Source: Litsea cubeba | Taxonomy: Eukaryota > Streptophyta > Magnoliopsida > Laurales > Lauraceae | Length of the DNA stretch: 64,000 bases | Direction: 5' to 3' | Assembly (NCBI GenBank): GCA_012931725.1 | Contig: WHSA01001115.1 | Location: forward strand, 545,448 to 609,447 | Shown: positions 12,090 to 23,777 of the stretch, one piece after another | How positions within the stretch are numbered: position 1 is the stretch's first letter | Layout of the letters: each line of letters opens with the position of its first letter | Notes under the pieces: model-generated | Databases searched by the model: none | What the model saw: only the letters and a program-made list of their open reading frames with translations | What the model was told of the DNA's origin: nothing | Position numbers and translations under genes: made by a program

Positions 12090-12920
12090 TATATTACAGT
12101 GCCCACATTTAGTAGCAACACATCTCGCGGGTAAAGTTGGCCAGTAATTCCGCGGCGGAGATTTTTCGCGCCATGGAATTTTGGAGGGAAAAAGATTTAG
12201 TATGGAGTTTTGTCTTTTGGCCACTAATGGTCAAGGATTTTTGTGGCAACTTTTAGTTGTGTCATTAATTGCTAAGACGTTTTACTTTTAGCTATGATTT
12301 ATTTTTTTCCACTATATGTGCGATCTTTTGTGGCGACTTTGTTTTGCCACTAGAAATATACCACAAGAAAGCTGGCTTTTAGTGGCAAAATTTTTAACGT
12401 AAATTAATTTTTGCCACTAAAAACTCACCTTTAGCGGCAAAATCTTATAACACCACTAAAGCCTAAAGGTATTATAGTGCCCACATTTAGTGGCAACTCT
12501 TATGCCGCAACTAAAGGTTATCTTGGAGGAAAATAGATTTAGCACCGAGTTTTAATTTTCCACTACTAATGGGCTAGGATTTTAGTGGCAACTTTTTTAT
12601 TTTTGTCGCTAATTGATTAGGTGCTTTACTTTTAAGCCCATTTTTTTTTCTTACTGCCATATGTGCCACCTTTTTATGGCAATTTAGTGGTGACATTTTT
12701 AGTTACAATTTTATTTTTGCCACTGAAGACTCTCCTTTAGTGGTGAGACTTGATGTTAACACTAAAGTTATCATAGTGGCAACTGGCAACTCATATGTCG
12801 TGTCTAAAGGTCATTTTGAAGGATAAGAGAATTAATAGCAAGTTTTAATCTTTCACCACTAATGACCTAGGATTTTAGTGGCAATCTTTTTTCATTGCTA
12901 TTTTTTAGGTTTACTTTTAA
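12090..12920. repeat. Tandem 'TTTAGTGGCAA' repeat tract, about 2.4 units
   Basis: Units start at about 12,093, 12,470 and 12,768 (periods near 377 and 298 bp) and share 'TTAyAGTGCCCACATTTAGTrGCAAC' and 'CCACTAATGG...AGGATTTTAGTGGCAA'. Within units, TTTAGTGGCAA and its complement TTGCCACTAAA alternate. Such subterminal repeats are typical of plant CACTA elements. Similar text recurs at 20,930-21,340. Confidence 0.65.
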
Positions 12921-13826
12921 ATATACTTTTTATAGGGTATCATCAAATTTTACTTTAAATGGAGTGGGTTCCACTGTACGATTAATCACGCACTACCAGA
13001 GATACCGACAAAGTCTTCTAGAAAAATCAATAAGTCTTAAAATCAAGTTGGGTTGAGATTTTTTCTTAAAAAAAAAAATTGATGAGTGAACTTGAGGGCG
13101 TCGGGGAACTACGCGTGTGGCTGAAACACGTGCAGAGCTCCATTCATGAATACTCCATATTTCTTATATCAAGGCATAGATGAGAATCGCAGTATCGGTC
13201 CGTCCAAAAAATCGATACCACTAGAGTATCGGTCATCGATTGCTATCTGCCGCGGTCGTTGTGGCCTGAATTTTTTTTTTGCCTCAAAATAATTTGAGAA
13301 AATACCAAAAATAATTCAGAATATTGTCAAATTCTAGAGAATAATATTTTTCTCAAAATATCGGCCCCCAAAGTCATACCTTCCCGTATCACTTTTTAGA
13401 TTTTTAGCAATTTACTATGCTCATATTCTTGTGTTATAACTTTTTGCCTATCTTTTTAATTTACATATTAATTAATGTAGCCCACATTGACTATAAGAAC
13501 ACTTGAACTTTTTCTTAATAATTTATTAACATTTTTATACATGATCAATATGACATTGGACCCAACACTCATAGGAATAAACTCTATTTGATGGTGTATA
13601 TATTTGGGAGGCATTCGTTATGAGTGATTTAATTTTTTTTTTATAAGTGAGTTCTATTATTGGAGTATAAGTTTAAAAAAAAAAATTGGATGACCCAAGG
13701 AATTATAATTAGATTGACTCCTATAAAGCATTTGGGTTTTAGTTTTTATATTTTTATTTCAGATGACTTAAAAAGTGACAAATCCGATTGGTCCAATTTT
13801 AGTTTGATTAGAATTTATTGAGGGTT

Positions 13827-14125
13827 CACATCAAGAGTGGGCATTTAGTTTTGGTGGCTTATATTTTTATAACTACGCCCACTGTAAAGTATTTCAATTA
13901 AAAAAATAACTTGGGTGCACTAGTAAAAAAAAGGGTGGATTCTCCAAGGACTGGTCCTACCATCGATCATATATGGGCCCACATTAAGAGGGGGCATTAT
14001 TTTTAATGGCTTATATTTTTATAAGTAGGCCCATGGGGTAAAGTATTTCAATTAACTAAATAACTTGGGTCCCACTAAAAATGGGCATGATTAAGGAATT
14101 GGTCCTACCATCATGTTGCCTGGCT
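13827..14125. repeat. Imperfect tandem duplication, about 150-bp unit, two copies
   Basis: The copies at 13,827-13,979 and 13,980-14,125 both read CACATyAAGAGnGGGCAT..., GGCTTATATTTTTATAA, AAAGTATTTCAATTAA and end in ACTGGTCCTACCATC or TTGGTCCTACCATC. The tract is next to the left MULE target site and shows no gene. Confidence 0.75.
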
Positions 14126-14763
14126 ATTACTACCCTAATAAATAATGCATCTTGCACCCTAAGGGGAGTTCTGTTGGCACCACGATTTCTTCTCTTCTCA
14201 CCGCATTTCTCTTCACACCAATATATAAAATATGATTATTGACAATTTTTTCTCTCTGCACCCATCAATATACCCAAACTGCCCCTTTCATTTACAACTC
14301 CTCTCTTCTCTTCCCACACATCTTCTTCAAACGTTTCTCCCCTTTCTCTATTCATACTGTCACCGGAGAAGGCTCTTCCACTACCCATTTAGACCTACAT
14401 TTTTGCTGGACAATTAGCCAAGTGAAAGGATAGAAGCACATAAAGAAGAAGAAAGGCCTCTTTTGTCACAAAAACTTTCATTTTAGTCAAAGGTAAGTCA
14501 CATTCCTTCTTCACCATTCTCATTGTGCTATTTTTTCAAATAGGTTAATGTAGCAACTATCTTCTATAAAAATATGTTCAAAGGTACATACTCAGTAGTA
14601 TGAGTCGCTCAAAATCGATTTTTTTGCACTGGTTGCAGTTGTTCAAAAAAAAAAAATATCATCGCGATACGTTCTGTCCTGAAAGTTCGGACATTTACAG
14701 CCGAACATATTTGGAATTGTTAATATGTTAACATTTTGCAATTGGAAACAAATAAGAAAATTC

Positions 14764-17351
14764 TCAAATCAATACCTGAATGAAATGGCAAGAATTAACA
14801 AAACCTATCGCTATCTCCAATCGAGTAGATGTAGGCAATGGTGGTGACCTTAGAGGAAGAAAGGTTAGACATTGTGCCATGCTGAAGTGAAATAAGACCA
14901 AGTTGTAACGAGATGCGATAAGATGCCCCATGTCAGGCAAAGTCAACCAATGCTTATATGAAGGATTATCCTCATATTAAGATAGTGTCTCAATGAGTTC
15001 TTCAACTCTGTTTTCCACTCCATATAATAGCTTGTAATGTTTTACATGGGCTAGCAGATCCTGCAAGAGTTCTCTCCTAACCTGTTTCCATCAATCTTCA
15101 GTATGACCAATCAAAGCAGCAATCACTCTAAAGCCACAATTACCATCGGCTGCAACATCTTTGATAAGGCGTATAAAAGGCCTTAATCCTTCTGAGAACT
15201 GTGTACTATAAGAACTGACATTTTTAGATCTTGTTCTCACAACTCTAGGCTTTTCTTTTATTCTTTTTTGTTCCAATGGTGCCTTAACCGTAAAGGGAGC
15301 AGGTGAGTGACTATCCTGTGCAGATTGTACCAACTCAAAAGCACTTGGTTCTCTTTTGGTGGATGTATCAATCCTACTACGTGATCGCCCACGGGTTTGG
15401 GTCTTTACTTTTGGTTCTAACAAGAAGGTACTGTCTGGCTTTGATAGCTCCCTCATCTTCTTTAAGAGTTGTAGTTTTCTTGTTTGATCAAATTTATTGA
15501 ACCGCTTTTGAAGTAACTCTAACCCCATTTTACAGTCCAACTCCATAGTAGAGCTCGAATTAGTACAAGGATTCATGTCAAGCTTGACCCAATGTGGATG
15601 TATACATTGAAGGGGAATTGTCCGTCCTTTTGAAACATATGTAGCGATCTCATGTGCACATGGTAACTCGTGTGTGGAACGGATAATACATCCACATGCA
15701 ATCCTATCAATTCCAACCAAATTTGATCTCTTAGTTTTTGCCAATATCTTTTCCAAGGCATTTCGTGATATGTTCCTATGAAGCTCCTTAAATTCAGAGG
15801 GCTTGAAACTGTGTTGCACGATTATCTTGCTCTTCTCGAATGAGGCTTTAATACTTGTATGCTGTAATTCAAGCAAGCTATGAGTTTTTGCCCAATTTGT
15901 CTCAGAGGTACCCTGAGATGATCCAAGCCGTCTCTTCAATTGTGACTGTGAAGACTCGGCCTATATCAACAACATATGAATTAATGATGCATCACATTAT
16001 AAATACACATAAAGTCTCAATTCATCTAATTAAATCCATAAGGCATACATGTTTGATGTAGTATTCCCAAAATGCATGCATTTATCAACCCACGCTGATA
16101 CAAATATCTCCTTGTATTCATCTAACCAACTCTCCTTTACGTACTGAAGTGTTGAAGGATATGTGCTGAACTCTTGGTTTAGCCTACGCAGATGATCAAT
16201 ATACTCTTCTTTTGTGGAGGCATGGACCAACATATTCCAATACAATGTAAATCTATCCCACTTCTCCTTGGTTTCGAGCAACTTCTTACATTTCGCTAGG
16301 ACATTCTTATTTATGTGCCATTTGCATAATAGATGCTTTGCATTAGGGAACAAAGTGTTGATGGCTTTCAGTAGTGATAATTCTCTGTCTGGCACAATAA
16401 CATCTTGGAAGAGCGTCCTCACCATTGATAGAACGTGAAACACCCAAAGCCCATGTATAATTGCCTTCGCGCTCGGCTTCCATGTAAGCAAAGCACATAG
16501 AGAAAGTCATATCTGTTAAAGTAACTCCGACAATCTCCAGTAAGGGCACGCAATACCGGTTGGTCTTGTAAGTGCAATCCATTATTAAGACATGAGGAAA
16601 TGACCGCAACAACTGTATGCTTGCTGGATGCGCCCAAACCAAATCGGTGATAATGTCACTATCCTGATTGTTCCTATGGCATTTAATGTACTTATGCTCT
16701 GTCAACTTTCCCATCAGTTGTTGCATCTGTGTCCTCTTACCCCGCTCAACAACTCTGTGCCTATGACGTGCATTGTAAATGGTCTTCATTGTAGTTACAT
16801 TTAACTCACTTTTTTGTTTTAATGTAATCAGAATATCTTTCGGTCATACCATGCTCTTAGACATATCAACCATCAATTTTGTTTCCTCTTCTGTAAATCT
16901 CCCTGCGAATGAATGACCCTCTAGATACTCTGCAGCGGAGTGATTGTGTACACCACATGCAACTTCCAACATCCAATCATCAAAAGTGTCTAATTTTTTT
17001 TCCTTTAATGTAAAAGGGCATCCTCATTTCTTCGATCCTGTTTGCTTGATCTTCTTCTTAGTAGGCCCCTTATCATTGGTCTTAGAATGCTTGAAATGAC
17101 CGCTTCTCTCACATGCTAGGACAACTCTAGCTTTTATTCCAGGCCTTGCAGCATTTGACACCTTTATCACAATGACAAAACCATTTCTTTTACCCACATC
17201 ACGAGCCCAGTTCACTAATGCATCTCGATTGTGAAATATCTAAACACATAACCATTGAATCAGACATTAGTAGCACACAATATTTATATTCAAATCATAA
17301 TTTAATTTAATGTCTTACTTCTTCGGTGGTAGACACATTTGTAAAGTCCAT
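14764..17351 (-). pseudogene. MULE transposase with FAR1-like, MULE, SWIM and OTU domains
   Basis: Domains, in coding order: a FAR1-type DNA-binding region (LVNWARDVGKRNGFVIVIK, about 17,220-17,030); the MULE catalytic core with DCTYKTN and the later PDRELSLL, KWHINKN (about 16,640-16,290); a SWIM zinc motif C-G-C..H-E-L-P-C-A-H (about 15,690-15,640); then an OTU cysteine-protease domain starting VAADGNCGFR (about 15,160) and ending with the histidine region NSCHFIQV (about 14,775). A first exon ends at 17,319 (GTAAGA donor) and resumes at 17,239; a short intron lies near 15,963-16,030. The copy is dead: stops at 17,024-17,026, 16,844-16,846, 15,091-15,093 and 14,978-14,980, and frameshifts near 17,000 and 16,440. 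Transposase identity is firm. Whether the OTU part deubiquitinates anything is unknown. Confidence 0.88.
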
Positions 17352-17472
17352 TACATGGGCTGACCGAACTTGGCTTTCTTCTGTGGATGGCTGCAATAAA
17401 GAAAAAGAAATCGTCTCAGTACTGTTCGGAATCATAAATTCGGACATAACACATATGTCCGGATATTTATAT

Positions 17473-17528
17473 CCGAACAAATCCTTAATGTTCGGATATT
17501 TATATCCGAACATTAAGGATTTGTTCGG
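17473..17528. repeat. Perfect palindrome, 27-bp arms with TT loop
   Basis: The left arm begins CCGAACAAATCCTTAATG and is exactly complementary to the right arm; only TT separates them. TTCGGATAT/ATATCCGAA words repeat just outside it. It lies in the MULE between the transposase gene and the right inverted terminus. Confidence 0.95.
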
Positions 17529-18095
17529 TACAGTTTGGTTGAACATTATACATATGTTCGGACATTTCAGTCCGGACAAAACGCGGACATCTACTATATA
17601 GAACTTGAAAAAAAATGGCGAAAACATTGAAATGATCAACCACACTTACCTTTTTGCTGCTAGTAGGAATAAAAGACATGATTTCTTTTTTAATTTCCTT
17701 GTCCATTGCAATGTTTGGTTTGATTGAAAAAAAAAAAAGTTTGATGGGAGCAAGGGGAAGAAGGGAGAAGGAAAAAGGAAGAAGGAAGAAGATGAAGTGT
17801 GGGAGAGTGCAGACTATACCGTAAAGAGAGTGAAGGAAGAAGGGAATGTGGGAAGAGATAGTGCAATGGGGGAAGAAGGACTGGTAATGTGAAAACCGAT
17901 GGTGAAGGGAGAGTGGAGTTTTGTGTGTGAAGAGGGGAGAGATGAGTTATGTGTGTGAAGAGAATGATTTGATTTTCAACATGGATTATGAGATGTCCAT
18001 TTTAGTCATTTCACATAATGATATTACTGTAAAAAAAAATAGCATAATAACCGCGGTGGGAAGAGAAGAAATCGTGGTGCCTACAGAACTCCCCC

Positions 18096-19020
18096 GTACC
18101 CTAAACCTATTATCTCCCGTCATCACTTATCTGCCCTATTTGTAAAGGAGAAAACCCTCTCTTTCTCTCCTTAAATCGCAAAGGGAGAGTCCTAAATCTA
18201 ATCCTCGATCGAGAGCTCCGGTCCTTGGCTACCCTCCCTAGCAGCTTCGATCCATCTCTCTCTCATTATTATAGATTTATTTTGGATTTTGATCTAGAAT
18301 CTGGTTTGGGGTTTTGATTGGAAGCATGTTTAGGGTTTTGATTAGAAGCATGATTAGAGCTATGGATAAGGTTCTTTTTAGCTTCTGATTATGTGTTAGG
18401 ATTAGGGGGCTGATTAGGTTACGATGTTTGTTTTAGGGTTTTAATTGGGCTTTTTAAAGTAACCCAAACAACCCCCCACCCCTCTCTGGTTTGCTTGGAA
18501 GGCGACTTTCCTTCTCCTGCATTGCCTAAATAAAACATCCTAACCTAATGAAACCCAACACCCCCCCCCCCCCTTCTCTCTAGATTTGCTTGGAAGAGGA
18601 TTTTCTATCCTACGCTATCTCTCATTTCGCCTCTCAGGATTTGCTCCAAAGGGGCTATTGCTTATCCTTCGCCATGCAAAAAATGGCTTCAGAGGCTATT
18701 AGGGAAATCATAGAATCAAATAAGGAAAAGCCTAATGACTTATAACTATGAAATAAACAAACCCTAATCTAATATCCACCTGAAAGTTCCATATCCACTT
18801 GAAAGTACATAACTTTTAGGATATGGAACCAAATGAGTTTGTATATGGATCCTCTATGGGTTGAGCTGAGCTATAAACTCATCAATGGGTTCCATCTCAA
18901 CAATACAATATCTTGCTCATACATTAATCCTTCTTTGATGTAATGCTTGTGCTTGATGTGTATACATATGCTTAATGAATAATCAATTTAATGCAAAGTG
19001 TCACATGATAGACCATAGGC
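18096..19020. other. CACTA-remnant leader region without recognised gene
   Basis: It contains CT-rich leader-like sequence, 'TTAGGGTTTTGATT' repeats near 18,300-18,450 and a long C run near 18,560. No open frame of interest is seen. Confidence 0.35.
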
Positions 19021-20678
19021 ATGGCCAGTAGAGGCAGAGGTTGAGGTAGACGAGGAGGAACTCAACAAAGACAACCCTCACAAATAGAGCAGCCTACATT
19101 AGAGGCAAGACTCTCAGACCCCACACAGGTTGAGGCATTTGCTCGAGATGAGGGTACCTTAAGCATTGCCGGTATGTTAACTACCATTTTGAATAATGTA
19201 TGTGCTTTTTTATGGTTTATGCATCATATATATAAATTTATGTTAATGGAAGCTAATAAATTTTATTTTATTTTGAGTGAACAGGGCCATGCATGTCTGG
19301 AAAGAAAGGAAGAGGGAAGACCAGAGGCATTGCACTCGAAAAAAGGAGGTGCGAGGGGGAGAAGCTAGCAATGGATATTCCTCCAAATGTGATGCAAGCT
19401 GTAGGCAACAATGCTTAGGCATTAATCACTGAGTTGGGTATTATTGTCAGACAGATGGCCCCACTCCGGTTTCCCAAAAGGAAGGCAATTCCAGATGATG
19501 ATAAAAATAAGATGTGGCATGCAATAAAGGTAAGTCATTTTAATTAAGAAACTTATGTGTTAGCTCAAAAAGTTCTAGTTACATTTTATGTTACTACCTT
19601 GCATATATGTTTACTTACTCATAAAATGCCGCACATCAAGAATTTACTCTCCAGGAGGAACCTTATATTAAGAAAGTCGTATATCAGTAGTTAAATCGCC
19701 AATATAGGAACTATCGGTGCAGGTTGCATAAGGATCATTATTGCAAGTATGACAATGATGAAATGAGACTGGAGAACCCCCCCTCGAGTGTGAACCATGA
19801 TGATTGGGTTCATCTTGTTAGGTATTTTGGATATGAGGATTTCAAGGTATTCATGTTAAGTAAGTTATAATGTCTGCCCTTTCAACCTATCATTCATACA
19901 TATATTGCTTATAATATATGGTTCCTCAATGTAGAAAATGAGGAAGAGAAGCAAGGAGAGCCGGGGAAAATAGAACATCGGCCATATTGCTGGGACAAAG
20001 GCTTTTTCTCGGATCAGCTATGATAGTGTAAACTTCACTTATAAAGTTTAGGGCAATTTGTTATTAAATATATATTATAAGTGTTAACTTGTGTAATGAC
20101 AACGTGATCCTGCAACGCGTAACGAGCCCTCCCAGATATAGCAAGAAGAGAACTGCTTGGGTGGATTCAACTTTGCAGGAAGTCTATGTAACTTATTGTT
20201 TCTTTCTCTATTTCCCTATCAAGTTTCTTATATTGTATATATTACTAAATTGATAGATAATAACAATTGATTCCCACATGTAGGTGGAGCTTAAGAGGCT
20301 AGAGAAGGGCGTTACTCCCGTGACTGAGGATCAGAGGTTCGAGGTAGTGCTAGGACCAGAACGATCAGGATATATACGTGATCGTGGGCCTGGTCCGAAG
20401 CCATGCCATCTACAATTGGGTAGTGGATCTATGCGCGGCTAGAAATGGAGAATGAGGAGTTCAGGAGGTGGGCTGAGGTAGATAGGAGGCTCTTCGAGTC
20501 TATGGAAAAGGAGAAGTGGGAGATGGCTTTGCGACTAGAGTCCCTAGAGTCCCAAGTAGCCTCGCAGCAAGCACATGCGCAAGCTGCGCTAAAGTCCCAT
20601 CTCTCCACCCTCCTCTAGCAGAACGTCATGGCAAGTTCCCATGTAATGCATAACTGCTCAAAAGCCCGATCGTCATGA
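19021..20678 (+). pseudogene. CACTA/En-Spm-type transposase-associated gene (Transposase_24-like), broken
   Basis: Exon-like segments in sense: MASRGRG, then a stop, then a Q-rich stretch ending at a GTATGT donor (about 19,170); a K/R-rich segment GKTRGIALEKRRCEGEKL leading to APLRFPKRKAIPDDDKNKMW and a GTAAGT donor (about 19,530); a segment with NHDDWVHLVRYFGYEDF (about 19,790-19,850); and a last part with LGPERSGYIRDRGPGPKP followed by a coiled-coil-like E/L/R stretch (about 20,330-20,620). The order and the 'W-x-x-L-V-x-Y' and 'G-x-G-P-K-P' motifs fit the plant Ptta/En/Spm transposase family. Several in-frame stops (for example at about 19,042 and 19,419) make it non-functional. Confidence 0.6.
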
Positions 20679-20929
20679 GTTTTCTTATTTTACTTGAGTT
20701 CTTAATTTTATATGATGATGTAAACTAAACTTTTGATACTCAAATACATTTGAGATTAATATTTTTAGATTTGAAGTTATGTTTCAATACCTGGTGATGA
20801 TGAAAAATTCATTTTCTCATCTTATATAAGTAGGTTCATAAAATGCAAATAAAGGAAAAGTAAGCAACTCGATAAATTAATAGTATTTTCAATTATTTTT
20901 AATTTAAAGTTTTAGCCATGGCAACAAGT

Positions 20930-21358
20930 CATTAGTAGAGGTATTAGGTAAGTCGCCGTTAAAAGTTAGACTTTTAGTTGCGACTATAAGTTGCTACTAA
21001 AACTGCTATAACAAATACTTTTAGTGGCAATTTATGCTCGCGTCTAAAAGTTTAATTTTTAGCGGCAATAACAAGTCACCACTAAAAATAATATACCTAA
21101 TACTTTTAATGCCGACTTGTAGTCGCGGCTAAATGCTAAACATTTAGCCGCAACTAAAAGTTGCTACTAAAAGTCTACTTTCATATGTTTATGATGTTTT
21201 TTAGAGGCAATTTTATACTTTTAGTGGAAACTATATTTTAAAATAGACGTGGTTAGTATTGTGACTAAATATTATACTTTTAGCGACAATTTTGTCACGC
21301 CTTAAATAAGTTTCGGCTAAAACAATTAAGGCAAAATTAGCGAAAGGTCCCTATAGTG
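20930..21358. repeat. Right subterminal repeat tract of the CACTA-like remnant
   Basis: There are many short direct and inverted copies of TTTTAGTGGCAA / TTGCGACTAAAAG, including 'CGGCTAAATGCTAAACATTTAGCCG'-type local inverted repeats near 21,135. It ends with TAGTG at 21,354-21,358. Confidence 0.55.
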
Positions 21359-21964
21359 GATTGTATCCAGCCTCCAGTCCAAGCAAAAACTTGTTAAGGC
21401 CTCTGGTCCATTCATCTAGACTTTTTACAGCCTTAGGTCCCTGCGTGCACACGTTTTCATTTTTCAGGACTAAAATGCCCCTGTAACTGTCGCAACATGT
21501 AATGCAGTGGTCCATACACGTGTCACGATTAGTTAGCCTCTAATTTAGATCATTAGTGATCGTTTGTTACTGATATGCCCCTGCAATTCAGCGCAAATCC
21601 TTTTTTTTTTTTTTTTGAAATTTCAAACTGCATTCGTTGTTGATATTGAATCTGGCGCTAGAAAACTTCTGAGAGAAATCATTTCAACTCGGTTTAATTG
21701 TGAAGAAAGATCTTCTTGTTAGCAGATTTCAGATCAATCGTGTGTGAAGTATATTGCAGATCCATCATTTTTGAAGAAGATTGCAGTTCCAGTGCGAAGC
21801 AGATTGTAGATTCACTGCGAAGATCATTTCAACTTAGTCTATTTGTGAAGACAGATCATTTTGCTAGCAGATTGCAGATCCATCGTCTATGAAGCAAATT
21901 GCAGATCCATCTTTTTGAAAACAGATTGCAGATCTAACTTTGGTGAGGTAAGCGAGGTCTAAGA

Positions 21965-22270
21965 AAATACAAATAAATTTGCCAAAAACATAGAAATATT
22001 CGTTCAAAAACTCAGTTAAAAATTTCAAAATGGAGATAAATTTGTCAGAAACTCAGCTATATTTTTCAAAAATTCAAATAAATTTGCCAAAAACTCAAAT
22101 AGATTTGTTTAGAACTCAGATAAATTTGTTTCAGAACTCAGATAAATAACCAAAAACTCAGATAGATTTGTCCAAAACTCAGATAAATTTGATGAAAATT
22201 CAGATAAATTTCACAAAAACTCAGATAAATTTGTCAAAAACTCAGATAAACTTTACAAAAACTCAGAAAT
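21965..22270. repeat. Degenerate 20-24-bp tandem repeat
   Basis: About 13 copies of a unit near AAATTTGTCAAAAACTCAGAT, with substitutions and length changes. It is inside the long-inverted-repeat element. Confidence 0.85.
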
Positions 22271-22354
22271 TCCCAGGCCCCGCTGCCTTTCTTCTCCGGT
22301 AAGGCCAACGATGATGGTGGATTCTGGTGGTTCTGCTTCTCTCTTACCAGTAAA

Positions 22355-22588
22355 TAGATCTGACGACATTCAAGCCCTGCAACACGTCTTTCTTCTTCAA
22401 CCACACCCAATCTTTAATGACAAGAAAAAAATGGAGAACTTGGTACCAGATCAGGTTTGATCGTTCCCTGTAGATCTGACGATGTTCAAACCCTGCAACG
22501 TGTCTTTCTTCTTCAACCACACCCAGTCTTTAATGACAAGAAAGAAAAAAGGAGAACTTGGTACCAGAGCAAGTTTGATCGTTCCCTG
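22355..22588. repeat. Tandem duplication, 116-118-bp unit, two copies
   Basis: Copies at 22,355-22,470 and 22,471-22,588 both run from TAGATCTGACGA to TTTGATCGTTCCCTG with under 10% differences. Confidence 0.9.
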
Positions 22589-23037
22589 TGTTTATGCAAG
22601 TCTCCTCTATTTCTAATATCACAACTCTTTCAGCTACAACCCACCCATCCTGCAAAATCAAGAAGAAGAGATAGCTAAGGCACAGGTGGAGGAATTGATA
22701 GTAGCTACAGGAAAAGGCAGAACATCTTTTCTACCTTTTTCTCTGCACTCCGTTTCAAGTCAACATCACATCATCCTTTTGGTGTATTGTAGCACTACAA
22801 GCTTCGGTGGTCCTTCGAAAGTTGTAATTGTCGTATTGGCTGGCATTATATGAATAAGGAGACAATGAAGGAAGGGGCAAATTGGACATTTCATATATGA
22901 AAAAGTGTGAGAGGGACCTTTGGCTGTATGACTTTTTTTTATGGACTGTTTGCAACAAAGTAATGCTCTCAGGGACCTCCGGCCAAAGCCCCCAACAATT
23001 AATGACAACACTTTTAGTACCGCCACTGAAACTTTTA

Positions 23038-23469
23038 GGGCACGTTTGTGTAGAGACAACTTCCATAAAAAGATAAAATCGCCATATCAGCAAATTCTAT
23101 GGTTTTTAAATACCTCGAAAAAGGTTTTCTGAGGAAGTTAGAAATTCATATTTGGTGCAAAAAGTTTTTCCTCGATGAATTAGTGTTAATGTTGTTCGGT
23201 GCAGCTGCGGATTTCGTTAGTGAAAACTACCAGGTAGGTGCGTTGGTATGTGTGTGGGGTGCGTTGGTATGTGTGTGGGGTGCGTGGTTGGATGGGTGGG
23301 GTTGGGAGGGGAGGGGGAAGAAAGAGGGTAGCTGGTTGGTGTGGGGGTGGGAGTGAGGAAATGTCAGGGTCAGTTTTATGTGGAAATGGACTTCCCATAC
23401 CCCCTCCTCCAGAGTTTTTCGCATAAATCCACATCCTTTTAAGAAGAAATGGGCTATACAAACGCGCCC
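23038..23469. mobile_element. Tourist-like MITE, copy 2
   Basis: The ends GGGCACGTTTGTGTAG and CTATACAAACGCGCCC match the copy at 11,289-11,763 with two substitutions on the right. The interior is similar throughout, including TACCTCGrAAAAGGTTTT and TTTTTCCTCGATGAATT. The left flank is TTA. Its G-rich tract carries a 22-bp direct duplication (GTGCGTTGGTATGTGTGTGG and 2 more bases) at 23,237-23,281. Confidence 0.85.
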
Positions 23470-23473
23470 TTTA

Positions 23474-23774
23474 GGCCCTGTTTCTTTAGTGGAATTTCTG
23501 TTAGGAATTCACCATGTCGAGGGATTCCTGGACATAATGTGAAATGCTGTCCCCTGGAATTTATGAATTCCATGTTTCTTCACTAGCATTTCTGGATTCC
23601 AGCCACATGAAAGGTCTCTTTTAACCTTTGGGAATCCAGAAATTCCACTCCCTTTGCATTTTGGTGGAACTCCTGGATGCTCAAGCCCAAAGGAGCATCC
23701 AGGAAATCCACTATGTCTGGGAATTCAGAAATTCCCCAGACAGGAATTCCTAGAATTCCAGCAAAGAAACAGGC
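23474..23774. mobile_element. AATTCC-rich MITE with TTA target site
   Basis: The ends GGCCCTGTTTCTTT and AAAGAAACAGGC are near-perfect inverted repeats, flanked by TTA at 23,471-23,473 and 23,775-23,777. The interior is a run of GGAATTCC-like short palindromes. It starts four bases after the preceding MITE ends. Confidence 0.75.
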
Positions 23775-23777
23775 TTA

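Larger units (their letters stand above)
14163..18095. mobile_element. Autonomous-type Mutator-like element (MULE), decayed
   Basis: Inverted ends of about 43 bp (left 14,163-14,206, right about 18,050-18,095) begin GGGGAGTTCTGTwGGCACCA and differ at only a few positions. They are flanked by 9-bp duplications, GCACCCTAA (14,154-14,162) and GTACCCTAA (18,096-18,104), differing at one base. A 9-bp TSD is the Mutator signature. The single gene inside is a FAR1/MULE/SWIM/OTU transposase on the minus strand. The motif GTTCGGACATTT recurs near both ends, and a perfect 56-nt palindrome sits between the gene start and the right end. Confidence 0.92.
12090..21358 (+). mobile_element. CACTA (En/Spm)-like remnant, split by a MULE
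   Basis: The subterminal-type repeats at 12,090-12,920 and 20,930-21,340 bracket a broken gene with Transposase_24-like features at 19,021-20,678. A terminal TAGTG is present at 21,354-21,358, but I could not find a matching CACTA at the left. One CACTACCAGA occurs at about 12,992, inside the left repeat boundary, so the exact left end is unresolved. The MULE at 14,163-18,095 is a later insertion. Confidence 0.4.
21330..22996. mobile_element. Non-autonomous element with long imperfect inverted ends (Mutator-like?)
   Basis: The left end reads GCGAAAGGTCCCT, then GGTCCATTC..., TTTTTACAGCC, TTAGGTCCCT. The complement of the right end reads GGCCGGAGGTCCCT, then CAGTCCATAAAA, GTCATACAGCC, AAAGGTCCCT. 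So roughly 100 bp at each end correspond in inverted order. No transposase is inside. The exact tips and TSD could not be fixed because the left tip abuts the CACTA-like repeat tract. Confidence 0.45.

Noticed and set aside
21965..22270. Regular 20-24-bp repeat resembling a CRISPR array
   Set aside because: Repeats are degenerate and contiguous with no unique spacers, in plant DNA inside a transposon; it is a simple tandem repeat.
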